From assembly GCA_964495465.1 (NCBI GenBank), contig CAZBWE010000003.1:1-59696 (forward strand): a stretch of DNA of 59,696 nt, written 5' to 3'. The DNA comes from CAZBWE01 sp964495465 (lineage in GTDB: Bacteria > Planctomycetota > Phycisphaerae > Sedimentisphaerales > Anaerobacaceae). Below the pieces are notes generated by a model. The model was not told the origin of the DNA. It did no database searches and was given only the letters and a program-made list of their open reading frames with translations. This document shows, piece by piece, positions 51,098-59,285 of this stretch (positions are counted from its first letter, which is position 1; each line of letters opens with the position of its first letter). A program made the position numbers and the translations under genes.

Positions 51098-51598
51098 ATG
51101 ACCGCAGAGCAGATAATCGATTTTTTCGGTATGAGGCCTCTGCTGAGAGAGGGCGGTTTTTACGTTGAGAGTTATCGCTGCCGGGAGAAAATCTCGCGAT
51201 TGGGACTGCCCGCAAGATATGACGGCGACAGGAGCTTTGGCACTGCTATTTTGTATCTTCTTACGCCGGAGGAGTTTTCCGCTTTGCACAGGGTAAAAAG
51301 CGACGAGATATTTCATTTTTACCTGGGCGATTCGGTAACGATGCTTCAGCTTCATCCGGACGGCAGCAGCGAGGTTATAACTCTGGGCTCTGATATTTTA
51401 AATGGCCAGCGAATCCAGGTAGCCGTTCCGCAGGGAAGCTGGCAGGGCTGTTTCTTAAATGAAGGGGGCAAGTTTGCCCTGATGGGGACGACGGTGGCGC
51501 CGGGTTTTGAGCAGGAGGATTTCGAGTTGGCACGAAGAGATGATTTATTGCAGAAGTATCCCGACCGGCTTGATTTGATAACCCGGCTTACCCCGTAG
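51098..51598 (+). CDS. Cupin-fold protein (Cupin_5/DUF985-like)
   Basis: A 166-residue single-domain cupin. The family pattern is FGMRPLLREGGFYVESYRC at the start, TAILYLLTPEEFSALHRV near 45, DEIFHFYLGDSV near 70 and WQGCFLNEGG-type GSW loop near 115. The His in LHRVKSDEIFHFY could bind a metal. The biochemical role is unknown for this family. It is divergent from metX-metW and converges on the broken dehydrogenase gene, ending 11 bases from that gene's stop. No operon partner is seen. Confidence 0.88.
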   Translation: MTAEQIIDFFGMRPLLREGGFYVESYRCREKISRLGLPARYDGDRSFGTAILYLLTPEEFSALHRVKSDEIFHFYLGDSVTMLQLHPDGSSEVITLGSDILNGQRIQVAVPQGSWQGCFLNEGGKFALMGTTVAPGFEQEDFELARRDDLLQKYPDRLDLITRLTP

Positions 51599-51639
51599 CC
51601 GTAATATTTTAAGCTTGTTTTCCGAACTGCCGGATGACA

Positions 51640-51694
51640 TCGATGAGGGCGTGGGTTCCGTCTGTTCCTCTACCCTGGGCCTGCAGGGTTGTAA
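51640..51694. repeat. 55-base copy left of the assembly gap
   Basis: Identical over 55 bases to 51795-51849. An exact 55-base overlap on both sides of an N run fits two contigs that share a k-mer but were not merged; it is an assembly artefact, not a biological repeat. Confidence 0.9.
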
Positions 51695-51794
51695 NNNNNN
51701 NNNNNNNNNNNNNNNNNNNNNNNNNNNNNNNNNNNNNNNNNNNNNNNNNNNNNNNNNNNNNNNNNNNNNNNNNNNNNNNNNNNNNNNNNNNNNN
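51695..51794. other. Assembly gap of 100 N
   Basis: Placeholder-length gap. The flanking 55-base duplicates and the restored reading frame show that the true gap length is negative. Confidence 0.95.
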
Positions 51795-51849
51795 TCGATG
51801 AGGGCGTGGGTTCCGTCTGTTCCTCTACCCTGGGCCTGCAGGGTTGTAA
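51795..51849. repeat. 55-base copy right of the assembly gap
   Basis: Partner of 51640-51694; see that entry. Confidence 0.9.
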
Positions 51850-52362
51850 ATAGCTGATGCACCAGGGCCACGCCTGGCAGCGGCTGGTTTAACTGCTCGG
51901 CGTATTCCAGGACGAGGCGTAAATCCTTCTGCTGCAAATCGACCATAAAGGCAGGTGCGAGGTCGCCCTCGATTATTTTCGGGCCGAGCGCTTTCAGCGA
52001 GTGGCTCGCCGCCGCCCCTGCGGAGGTTGCTTTCAGCGTCGTCTGCAAATCCAGCCCCGCCTTTTCGGCAAAGGCAAAACCCTCGGCGATACTCATTATT
52101 GTGTGCACGACCATTACCTGGTTGACGAGTTTCGTCATCTGGCCTGAGCCAGAGGGGCCGCAGTAGGTGATTGTCCGTCCCATTACTTCCATAATTGGTC
52201 TGACCTTTTCCACGGTTTCTTCCGGGCCGCCTGTCATTATGGAGAGTTTTCCCTGAATAGCCCCGATTTCTCCGCCGCTTATAGGTGCATCGATTAAGAT
52301 TACGCCTTTGGCGGCGAGGGTCTTGCCCATTTCTTTTGTTGCCGACGGCGAAATAGTGCTCA

Positions 52363-52380
52363 TCCGGCAGGCCTGCCGGA
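52363..52380. repeat. 18-base perfect palindrome at the second frame break
   Basis: TCCGGCAGGCCTGCCGGA. It lies exactly where the reading frame changes between the middle and C-terminal parts of the broken dehydrogenase gene, replacing the expected GTxVxD-type segment before MSTISPS. Confidence 0.85.
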
Positions 52381-52552
52381 AGTTCCGTCCGGGCCGCTTC
52401 AATCACGCCGTTTTTACCTAACAGGACCTGCCTGACGTCTGGTGTATCGGGCAGGCAGGGTTATAACAACATCGCTGTTATTTGCAACCTCAGCCGGGCT
52501 GTCGGCCCAAATTGCACCTTCTGAGATAAGCGGCTGGGCCTTTGCTTTTGTG

Positions 52553-52570
52553 TCCGGCAGGCCTGCCGGA
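52553..52570. repeat. 18-base perfect palindrome, second copy, in frame
   Basis: The same 18 bases TCCGGCAGGCCTGCCGGA, here in frame, encoding PAGLPD between VTIH and TKAKA in the Rossmann domain, close to where relatives have NRT. Confidence 0.85.
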
Positions 52571-52670
52571 TGGATGGTTACCGGATATCCTGCTTTTAGC
52601 AGGTTAAAGGCCATCGGCTTACCCATAATGCCTGTGCCTATAAAGCCGATTCGGTCTTTGGCCATCTTTA

Positions 52671-53468
52671 TTATATTACCTCGAGTCGGCGAAGGACGGA
52701 TTTTGTCCACCGGCCGCTGCGAAGCTGTGCGAAAATAAGAAATAATACAGCCAGCAGCCAATAGCCGGTAAACCGTAAATAGTGAATAGTAATTGCAAAT
52801 ATACTGCTTTGTTCAGCAAAGGGCTGCTTTACCAGTTCGTAGGGGGTGTATATCACTCCCGGAATAATGCCGTCAAATACAATTTGCCAGGGCAGCAGTA
52901 AAATGACCATAATCAGCGAGAGGAAAAATGCCCTGCTGATATGGTTTATGCCGCCGAGCCGGCCTATCAACGAGACCTTCAAGCTGAACAGCATACTCAG
53001 GCAGTAGAGGATGGCCGATAGTATTAGCAGTCCATTTGCGAGTCGGATGGCCCAGGATAAGTGTTTGAAGGACAGGCCGAAGGGAAAACCAGTTTTCGGC
53101 GTGGCCTGCTGCGGTGTTTTGTTTGGCTCGGCGACCGCCTCTTCGGCAGCTTTTTTGATTTCGGCTGCTTCGCCGGTCGGCTGTTCTTTGCTGTCATTTT
53201 TCAGGGGCTTGACAAGGTCTTTTGCGGGCGGCGGCCATATGTTCGGCTGTGGCTTAATCATCGGCGGTGCGATAACTTGCAGGGTTTCTGGTTTGCCTTC
53301 GCTTTTGATGTAGCCGGTGTCGACGAGCCAGAAGGATGCCTGCAGCAGAAGTAAGCACAGTATTACAATTACAAAAAAGGCATTTTTCCATCCCCTGAAG
53401 ATTCCAACGGCTTCAAGGCAGTCCGTCGTGTCGAGCAGATTGTTTTGTCGGGTCTGGTTCTCGTCCAT
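52671..53468 (-). CDS. Membrane protein of unknown family
   Basis: A 265-residue protein I do not recognise. One membrane segment near residues 28-50 (AFFVIVILCLLLLQASFWLV) is followed by a 90-residue polar loop rich in Pro, Lys and Glu (PPMIKPQPNIWPPPAKDLVK), then four more segments from about 140 to 250. The basic end (RSGRWTKSVLRRL) likely faces the cytoplasm. The stop is 5 bases before the broken dehydrogenase start, so they were probably co-transcribed. No function is claimed. Confidence 0.75.
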   Translation of the reverse strand: MDENQTRQNNLLDTTDCLEAVGIFRGWKNAFFVIVILCLLLLQASFWLVDTGYIKSEGKPETLQVIAPPMIKPQPNIWPPPAKDLVKPLKNDSKEQPTGEAAEIKKAAEEAVAEPNKTPQQATPKTGFPFGLSFKHLSWAIRLANGLLILSAILYCLSMLFSLKVSLIGRLGGINHISRAFFLSLIMVILLLPWQIVFDGIIPGVIYTPYELVKQPFAEQSSIFAITIHYLRFTGYWLLAVLFLIFAQLRSGRWTKSVLRRLEVI

Positions 53469-53598
53469 TTTTTAATCTCCCTTTCAATTTGGTTAATTTC
53501 CACTCAAAATTATAATGAGCACCGGATATTACCTTTGAAATTATTATGTGATACGGACACTATAAGTGCAAGCAATTTATTTATTGTTGAAATTCGAT

Positions 53599-54897
53599 TT
53601 ACGCAGAAGGGCTTTTGGCCTTACGAAAACTTTTTTGAGCCGCTTTGATGGTCTTTTCAATATCCTGCTTTGTATGGGCCAGTGAAACAAACATCGCTTC
53701 ATAAGCGCTTGGGGCAAGGTAAATCCCCTGCTTTAACATTTCTGTAAAAAATCTCTTGAACTGTTTTATGTTGCTCGACTGGACGTCGGCGAAGTTTTGC
53801 ACTTCTGTTTCGGTGAAAAAGCAGCTCAATAGCGAGCCGACTCGATTAATGGTAACAGCGATGCCGGCTTGCCTGGCGGCGTCGGCAAGGCCTGTTTCCA
53901 GCAGTGCTGCTGAATGTTCAAGTTTGTTATAGCAGTCTTCTTTTATCAGTATATCGAGTGTTGCATTAGCGGCTGCGGTGGCAATTGGATTGCCGCTGAG
54001 TGTTCCTGCCTGATAGACCGGCCCGGTTGGAGCCAGCATATCCATAATCTCGGCTCTTCCGCCGAGCGCCGCTAAGGGTAGTCCTCCACCTATTATTTTA
54101 CCGAGACAGGTTATATCAGCTTTGATACCATAAAGTTGCTGTGCGCCGCCGAGGGCAACACGAAAGCCGGTTATCACCTCGTCGAATACCAAGAGAGCGT
54201 CATTTTGGTTGCATAACTTTCGAAGTGTCGCCAGATAACCATCGGCTGGCGGCACCACTCCCATATTTGCCGCTATGGGCTCAACCAGGATTGCTGCAAC
54301 TTTCCCTTTGTGTTTTTCAAAGGCGAGTTTTGCCGCATCGGCGTCATTATACGGTATTACGATGGTTAGCTTGGCAATCGAGTCGGGAACACCGGTGCTT
54401 GAGGTAACAGCGGTTTCAGCCAGTCCTGAACCTGCGGCGACAAGCAGTGAATCGCTGTGGCCATGATAACAGCCGGCCATTTTAACTATGAAGTCCCTTT
54501 TGGTATATGCGCGGGCCAGCCGGATAGCGGTCATTACCGCCTCGGTGCCGCTGCTTACAAGACGAACCTTTTCGATAGAATCGAACGCGCTGATTATCTT
54601 CTCGGCAAGGGCAGTTTCAGCCAGTGTTGGTGCACCAAAAGAGGTTCCTCTTTTTGCTGCTGCTTCAACGGCTTTGATTATTCCCGGATGGGCGTGTCCG
54701 AGTATCATCGGACCCCACGAACCGACGTAGTCGATGTATTCATTGCCGTCAATATCGTGGATTTTCGAGCCGCAGGCGCTTTCGATGAACACTGGGCCAA
54801 TACCCACGCCGCCAAAGGCCCTCACCGGTGAATTGACTCCGCCCGGCAGATAACGGCTGGCCCGGGTAAAAGAACGAGCTGATTTGTCATTTCGCAT
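53599..54897 (-). CDS. hemL: Glutamate-1-semialdehyde 2,1-aminomutase
   Basis: PLP enzyme making 5-aminolevulinate in the C5 route to haem and other tetrapyrroles. The start is 54897 (MRNDKSARSFTRASRYLPGG); the frame is open upstream but encodes unrelated heptamer-repeat sequence. It has 432 residues, the normal length. PGGVNSPVRAFGGVG, DGNEYIDYVGSWGPMILGHA (part), VSSGTEAVMTAIRLAR and VFDEVITGFRVALGGAQ are conserved; the PLP Lys is in CLGKIIGGGLP near residue 265. It is divergent from the chaperone gene at 55101 across a 203-base spacer that probably holds both promoters. Confidence 0.97.
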   Translation of the reverse strand: MRNDKSARSFTRASRYLPGGVNSPVRAFGGVGIGPVFIESACGSKIHDIDGNEYIDYVGSWGPMILGHAHPGIIKAVEAAAKRGTSFGAPTLAETALAEKIISAFDSIEKVRLVSSGTEAVMTAIRLARAYTKRDFIVKMAGCYHGHSDSLLVAAGSGLAETAVTSSTGVPDSIAKLTIVIPYNDADAAKLAFEKHKGKVAAILVEPIAANMGVVPPADGYLATLRKLCNQNDALLVFDEVITGFRVALGGAQQLYGIKADITCLGKIIGGGLPLAALGGRAEIMDMLAPTGPVYQAGTLSGNPIATAAANATLDILIKEDCYNKLEHSAALLETGLADAARQAGIAVTINRVGSLLSCFFTETEVQNFADVQSSNIKQFKRFFTEMLKQGIYLAPSAYEAMFVSLAHTKQDIEKTIKAAQKSFRKAKSPSA

Positions 54898-54970
54898 TTC
54901 AAATCTCGTATTTCTTGTTCGGCACATTGAAAACCGTATATGCTCAATAGTCAACCGCCAATTGTTAATC
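54888..54970. repeat. Degenerate heptanucleotide repeat entering the hemL start
   Basis: From about 54888 the spacer divides into 7-base units such as CATTTCG, CATTTCA, AATCTCG, TATTTCT, and further on TCAATAG, TCAACCG, CCAATTG, TTAATCA. The first units overlap the hemL start codon, so the start region may have been shaped by the repeat. Confidence 0.5.
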
Positions 54971-55100
54971 AAAATGCTATTTTTCTTGCAATGCAACGAT
55001 TCTTTCCTATACTTGTGTGCTTTAGGGTTTGAAAAACGGACTTGAGTAGGCATTTTGTGATACGCTGCGAAATGGGCTGCGATAAATTCGGGGCACAATT

Positions 55101-57302
55101 ATGAATTTAATGAAGTGGTTACGCAAAAATAATACGAAGGTAATGGCCGTTGTGGTCGTTGTTTTAATGCTTGGCTTTGTGGCAGGCCCGACTCTACAGT
55201 ACTTCGGGAGGATGAGAACGGGTTGGCACGGTGCGGTGGCATACTTCGCAGATAACAGGAAAATCACGAGCAATGACGTGATGACGGCCAATCAAGAACT
55301 CAACATTCTAAGGTCTCTGCGGGCGGATATTTTGCTAAAGATGCAGGGTTTACGGGGGATTCTACTCAGCGAACTGTTGTTCACGGAGCAGAGGATTTCG
55401 CCGGCATTAATTGATAATGTCCGGCGAATGATAAGGACAAACCAATACAGGGTCAGTGATAAACAAGTCGGCGATATATACAGACGTTCGGTGCCGGTGG
55501 ATTACTATTGGCTGCTGCTGAAAAATGAGGCACAGCTCGCAGGGATAAAGGTGGCGAACGAGCAGGCGGGCAAGTTGCTTGCAAGTGTGGTGCCCCGGCT
55601 CTTCGACGGTTCGACGTATTCACAATTAATCCAGTCTCTGATGAATCAGGAGGGTATCCCGGAGGAACAGATACTGGAGACGTTCAGCAAGTTACTGGCG
55701 GTATTGCAGTATTCTCATATAATCTGCTCGAACGAGGATATCACCAGCTCCCAGATAATGCATATGGCAAGCTGGGAAAATGAAACAATCGATGTTGAGC
55801 TTGTAAGGTTTGACTCGGCTGTGTTTGCCGAGACTCTTTCTGAACCCAACGAAGATAAAATGGTCGAGCATTTTAACAAATACAAAAAGTTTCCTGCTGG
55901 TTCTGTAAGTGAGCAGAACCCTTATGGTTTTGGATACAAATTGCCTGACAGAGTTCAGCTTGAATACATAGTTGTCCGGCTCGATGATATTTCATCGATT
56001 ATTACTCCGCCGACGCACCAGGAGAGAGAAGAATATTACCGGAAGAACATAGATTACTTTAAGGTATCGGTTCCATCGGACCCGAACGACCCGAATTCGC
56101 CGCAAACCGAGCAAACTAGAAGTTATGCTGAGGTTGAGAGTATCATCGCGGAGGCTCTGCTGCAGAATAAGGTAAATTCCAGGGCGGAGATGATACTACA
56201 GCAGGCCAGGTCAATCACCGAGGCGGATTTGGAAAATGCGGATATAGAGCCGGAAAAACTTACTTCCGAACAGTTCCATCAATTGGTTGGTGATTATAAA
56301 ACCGCCTCTGAGCAGTTAAGCGACGAGCATAAGGTCAGGGTATATGCAGGTAAGACGGGATTGCTGAGCGCCACTGATTTTCAGAACGATAAAAACCTCG
56401 GGGTGTTGTTTTTGAAAAGCTATGGATATAGTCCTGTGGGACTGACAAGGATTGTTTTTGCCGTTGACGAGCTTAAAGCCAGTGAGCTTGAACCATTTGA
56501 TGCACCGAAGCCGAGGATGTACGAAAATATCGGGCCTCTGAGAGATATATTTGGGCAAATGACGGCTCTTGTTCGTGTGATTAAAGCCGAACCTGTGTCT
56601 GAGCCGGAGAGCATAAATCAGACATACAGTAAAAGCACGCTCATAATTGACCCGAACCGGCAGGAACAAAACGAAGATGTTTATTCGGCAAAAGAAGAAG
56701 TGACTGAAGACTTAAAGAAACTTGCAGCAATGGATATCACTAAAAGTAAAGCTGAAGAGTTTATTGAATTAGCGGCTAAAGATGGCTGGGACAGCGCAGT
56801 TGATAAGTTTAATGAGCGTTATGGGCGGCAGGCAGAGCAGGACCCGAATGACTCGAATGTGTTTGGTCTGCAGGAGCTTACTGACATCCGACGGCTCTCG
56901 AGTGCGACATTGGCGGCATTGGAAATTCAAAATGCCGGTGCCCCCACCTCGCCTGTCCTGAAAAATGAACGTAGAAAGCAGGCACGATTTGTAGAGCAGC
57001 TTTATTCGCTCGTGCCGCCGGATAGTAACACCCCTGGCAATGTTCCTTTGATTATGGAATTTAAGCCGGATATGAGCTATTTTGTTATAAAAGATATTTC
57101 TGTTGAACGCCTTAATGAAATGGAATACGAGTACTATAAGACGCCGAGATTATACAAAGAGGACCACATTCAGGTCCAAAGTCTGTCGGCGGTTCACTTC
57201 AATCCTGAAAACATATTAAAACGTATGAAATTTCGATGGGCCAAGGCGGTTGAAAAACCGGCTGATGCCAATGCTTCGGGGCAGCCGGAGGACGAATCTT
57301 AA
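55101..57302 (+). CDS. PpiD/SurA-like periplasmic chaperone, membrane-anchored
   Basis: A 733-residue protein with one N-terminal membrane anchor (MAVVVVVLMLGFVAGPTLQY, about 13-33) and a large periplasmic part rich in charged helices. The region after the anchor (NRKITSNDVMTANQELNILR) resembles the SurA_N-type helical domain of PpiD, and the 240-440 region fits a degenerate parvulin-type fold, but I see no clear isomerase active site. It probably assists folding of exported proteins. It overlaps the next gene by one base (TAATG), the first of a three-gene plus-strand run. Confidence 0.7.
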   Translation: MNLMKWLRKNNTKVMAVVVVVLMLGFVAGPTLQYFGRMRTGWHGAVAYFADNRKITSNDVMTANQELNILRSLRADILLKMQGLRGILLSELLFTEQRISPALIDNVRRMIRTNQYRVSDKQVGDIYRRSVPVDYYWLLLKNEAQLAGIKVANEQAGKLLASVVPRLFDGSTYSQLIQSLMNQEGIPEEQILETFSKLLAVLQYSHIICSNEDITSSQIMHMASWENETIDVELVRFDSAVFAETLSEPNEDKMVEHFNKYKKFPAGSVSEQNPYGFGYKLPDRVQLEYIVVRLDDISSIITPPTHQEREEYYRKNIDYFKVSVPSDPNDPNSPQTEQTRSYAEVESIIAEALLQNKVNSRAEMILQQARSITEADLENADIEPEKLTSEQFHQLVGDYKTASEQLSDEHKVRVYAGKTGLLSATDFQNDKNLGVLFLKSYGYSPVGLTRIVFAVDELKASELEPFDAPKPRMYENIGPLRDIFGQMTALVRVIKAEPVSEPESINQTYSKSTLIIDPNRQEQNEDVYSAKEEVTEDLKKLAAMDITKSKAEEFIELAAKDGWDSAVDKFNERYGRQAEQDPNDSNVFGLQELTDIRRLSSATLAALEIQNAGAPTSPVLKNERRKQARFVEQLYSLVPPDSNTPGNVPLIMEFKPDMSYFVIKDISVERLNEMEYEYYKTPRLYKEDHIQVQSLSAVHFNPENILKRMKFRWAKAVEKPADANASGQPEDES

Positions 57303-57709
57303 TGTCACGGAATACGAAAGAAAACCATATAATGTTTTTGCTGATTGTGGGTTTCTTGGCTTGGCTTATCCCCGGCGCCGGACATTTCGTAATCAATGAG
57401 AAAAAACGCGCAGCAATTATTTTCATAGCGATTGTCCTGACTTTATGTGCAGGTCTTTATGTTGGTTCGATAGGTGTGATTGAGATATATGGCAAGGCGG
57501 CACTTTATGTCAAGGGTGCGCAAATTATGAATCCGCCGGTTGTCCTGGTGCTTGGGCGTCATACTGCCGGGGGGGCATATCCTGTTTATGGCTGGCCAAG
57601 TGAAATCGGACAGGTATATACGATGACCTCAGGTTTGCTCAACCTTTTGTGCATTGTAAATGCTGTTTACTTGGCTCATCGGCAAAAGGCAGGGATAGTC
57701 GGAGGATAA
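57302..57709 (+). CDS. Small membrane protein, unknown family
   Basis: A 135-residue protein with three or four membrane segments (FLLIVGFLAWLIPGAGHFVI, AAIIFIAIVLTLCAGLYVG, and one near 105-125). The AWLIPGAGHFVINEKKRA start is like small planctomycete membrane proteins of unknown function. It is translationally coupled to the chaperone gene before it and followed after one base by the next frame. Confidence 0.7.
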   Translation: MSRNTKENHIMFLLIVGFLAWLIPGAGHFVINEKKRAAIIFIAIVLTLCAGLYVGSIGVIEIYGKAALYVKGAQIMNPPVVLVLGRHTAGGAYPVYGWPSEIGQVYTMTSGLLNLLCIVNAVYLAHRQKAGIVGG

Positions 57710-57710
57710 A

Positions 57711-57962
57711 ATGTCGATAATAGCTGCCTTTGTAATAGCCACCTTTACCGTGCCTGAGAATATCGGCGCAAATCCGCAGGTGTTGCTCTGGCTGCTGCCT
57801 TTAACGGCGGCGATTGTCATCGTATATAAGGCAACGAAGCTGCCGACAATTACCGCCGGCACTTTTTTAAAGGAAACAGCGGTTTTGTTTGGTTCAATCG
57901 TCATTTTCATAATTTTAATTGCGCTTGTCTTATACGCTTTGGCGTGGCTGTTTACAGGATAG
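57711..57962 (+). CDS. Small two- or three-segment membrane protein, unknown family
   Basis: An 83-residue protein with hydrophobic segments at about 1-15, 25-42 and 57-80. GGAGG lies just before the ATG, supporting real translation. It follows the previous gene directly and closes the run. No family is recognised. Confidence 0.65.
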   Translation: MSIIAAFVIATFTVPENIGANPQVLLWLLPLTAAIVIVYKATKLPTITAGTFLKETAVLFGSIVIFIILIALVLYALAWLFTG

Positions 57963-58042
57963 TAGGGTTTTGTGATAGCAGCCGTTGGTTAATACGGCTC
58001 ACCACTTGGTGACTTGGACTGCCCTTCTGGATTTCCCGGTTT

Positions 58043-58753
58043 TTAATCATCTTCTTGCGACAGTGATTTTTCAAGCACACCTAATTCAATAAGGGCATTA
58101 AGTGCGGCTTTTTGCTCCGCTTCTTTTTTATTTGTGCCCCAGGCACTGGGAAAATGACGTTCGGCAATAATGACTTCCAGTTCAAAGCATTTGTTGTGGT
58201 CGGGCCCTTTTTCGTCGAGCAGCACATAAACAGGCGTCATATTGAAATGCTCCTGGGTGTATTGCTGCAACAGAGATTTGTAGTTGCCCTGGATTTGTTC
58301 TGCGTCAGCTTGCTCAATAATTGGGCCGAAAGCCTTTATGATAAAACTTTGGGCAGCGTCAAATCCGCCGTCGATGTAGATTGCTGCGATAGTGGCTTCC
58401 AGCACGCCGGCGGCAAGAGAGCCCGACAAAGCAGGCGACAGGGCCATACCTTTGCCCACCCTTAGGAACTTTTGCAGCTCCAGCCGCCTGGTGACCCGGG
58501 CGCATGTCCTGCGTGAGACAAGCATGCTCTTGATTTTTGTCAGGTTGCCTTCGAGATATCTTGAGAATCGCTCGTACAAGCTCTGGCAAATCACCATTGC
58601 CAAAATGGCGTCGCCGAGAAACTCTAATCGCTCGTTGCTTAAAAGGCGGTTATCAACCGAAGATGTGTGAGTGAATGCCTGGGCTAAAAGATTACGGTCG
58701 GAAAATTTATAACCTGTTATCTGCTCGATTTGCTCCAGAGCTTCTTTTTCCAT
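58043..58753 (-). CDS. rnc: Ribonuclease III
   Basis: Cuts double-stranded RNA in rRNA and mRNA processing. It has 236 residues. The catalytic signature NERLEFLGDAILAM is near residue 40, and VLEATIAAIYIDGG near 115 carries the second acidic site. The C-terminal double-stranded RNA-binding domain (KSLLQQYTQEHFNMTPVYVL through KKEAEQKAALNALIELGV) is complete. It converges on the small membrane-protein gene. A strong hairpin lies upstream at 58842-58874. Confidence 0.97.
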   Translation of the reverse strand: MEKEALEQIEQITGYKFSDRNLLAQAFTHTSSVDNRLLSNERLEFLGDAILAMVICQSLYERFSRYLEGNLTKIKSMLVSRRTCARVTRRLELQKFLRVGKGMALSPALSGSLAAGVLEATIAAIYIDGGFDAAQSFIIKAFGPIIEQADAEQIQGNYKSLLQQYTQEHFNMTPVYVLLDEKGPDHNKCFELEVIIAERHFPSAWGTNKKEAEQKAALNALIELGVLEKSLSQEDD

Positions 58754-58841
58754 CTCATCATTTCCTATTTTGCCCCCCCAACCGGGAAAAATCCGCCGTA
58801 ATTCGTTGTTACTGCGGTATTAAAAAGCCCTGCGAGCAGAG

Positions 58842-58874
58842 TACGAACACCGCTGTTTTTAAGCGGTCTTCGTA
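58842..58874 (-). terminator. Strong hairpin between the STAS gene and rnc
   Basis: Arms TACGAACACCGCT and AGCGGTCTTCGTA pair over 12 of 13 positions around a seven-base loop. On the minus strand TTTTT follows 17 bases later (in GGGCTTTTTAAT). It could end the STAS transcript or be an RNase III-type leader site of rnc, which in other bacteria is autoregulated; neither is proven. Confidence 0.5.
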
Positions 58875-58949
58875 GCCGGCTCAACAAGGGTCAACTTATA
58901 TTATATCAATAGAAAAGTTTTTGTCAACCCTGTTAATGTGGCTTGCTGA

Positions 58950-59285
58950 CTACCTGACCATCTGAAGGCCGGCCAGGGCGACGAACTTATCGTCTGCAAT
59001 TTCAAAAATTCCATCAAGGCCGGTTACTGTAAAGATACCTTTGGTTGCAGCGGCAACGCTGCAAAAGACAAGCCTGTGTCCGCAGTCGGCCAGCAGCTTG
59101 CGCAGCTTCAGCAGTTTTGACAAGCTCGAAGATGTTACAATATCGACCTTCGAAAAATCAATTACCACATCGCAATCGCCTCTATCGCGCACCATTTCAG
59201 TAGCAGTTTTCAGCTCATCGCCTATTTCCGGCTCCTGAGGAAGGTCAACGAGAATGATATCTTCAGACCAATTCTGAATCCCCAT
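58950..59285 (-). CDS. STAS-domain protein (anti-sigma factor antagonist-like)
   Basis: A 111-residue single STAS domain. The core VVIDFSKVDIVTSSSLSKLLKL near residues 40-62 (quoted in part) holds Ser residues at the site phosphorylated in SpoIIAA/RsbV-type antagonists, followed by RLVFCSVAAATKGIF and a C-terminal helix. In partner-switching systems such proteins bind an anti-sigma kinase; no kinase is in the window, so the partner is unknown. AAAGGAGA lies before the start codon. Confidence 0.85.
   Translation of the reverse strand: MGIQNWSEDIILVDLPQEPEIGDELKTATEMVRDRGDCDVVIDFSKVDIVTSSSLSKLLKLRKLLADCGHRLVFCSVAAATKGIFTVTGLDGIFEIADDKFVALAGLQMVR

Larger units (their letters stand above)
51609..52665 (-). 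pseudogene. Broken 3-hydroxyisobutyrate dehydrogenase-family gene (tartronate semialdehyde reductase-like)
   Basis: The N-terminus (from 52665, MAKDRIGFIGTGIMGKPMAF) carries the Rossmann motif GxGxMG. The reading then shifts twice. A TGCC duplication near 52450-52457 puts DTPDVRQVLLGKNGVIEAAR into a second frame. A second shift at palindrome 52363-52380 moves MSTISPSATKEMGKTL, DAPISGGEIGAIQGK and GPSGSGQMTKLVNQ into a third. The 100-N gap near the 3' end is not a true break: joining the two 55-base copies restores THALIDVIRQFGKQA and a TAA stop. Family members reduce 3-oxo-2-hydroxypropionate-type substrates. Either the gene is dead or the assembly has errors here; it starts 6 bases after the preceding membrane-protein gene. 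Confidence 0.85.

Noticed and set aside
51825..52406. 193-codon frame in the broken dehydrogenase region
   Set aside because: Only its first 8 or so residues plus upstream codons match the family; the rest is the wrong frame after the palindrome, so it is part of the pseudogene.
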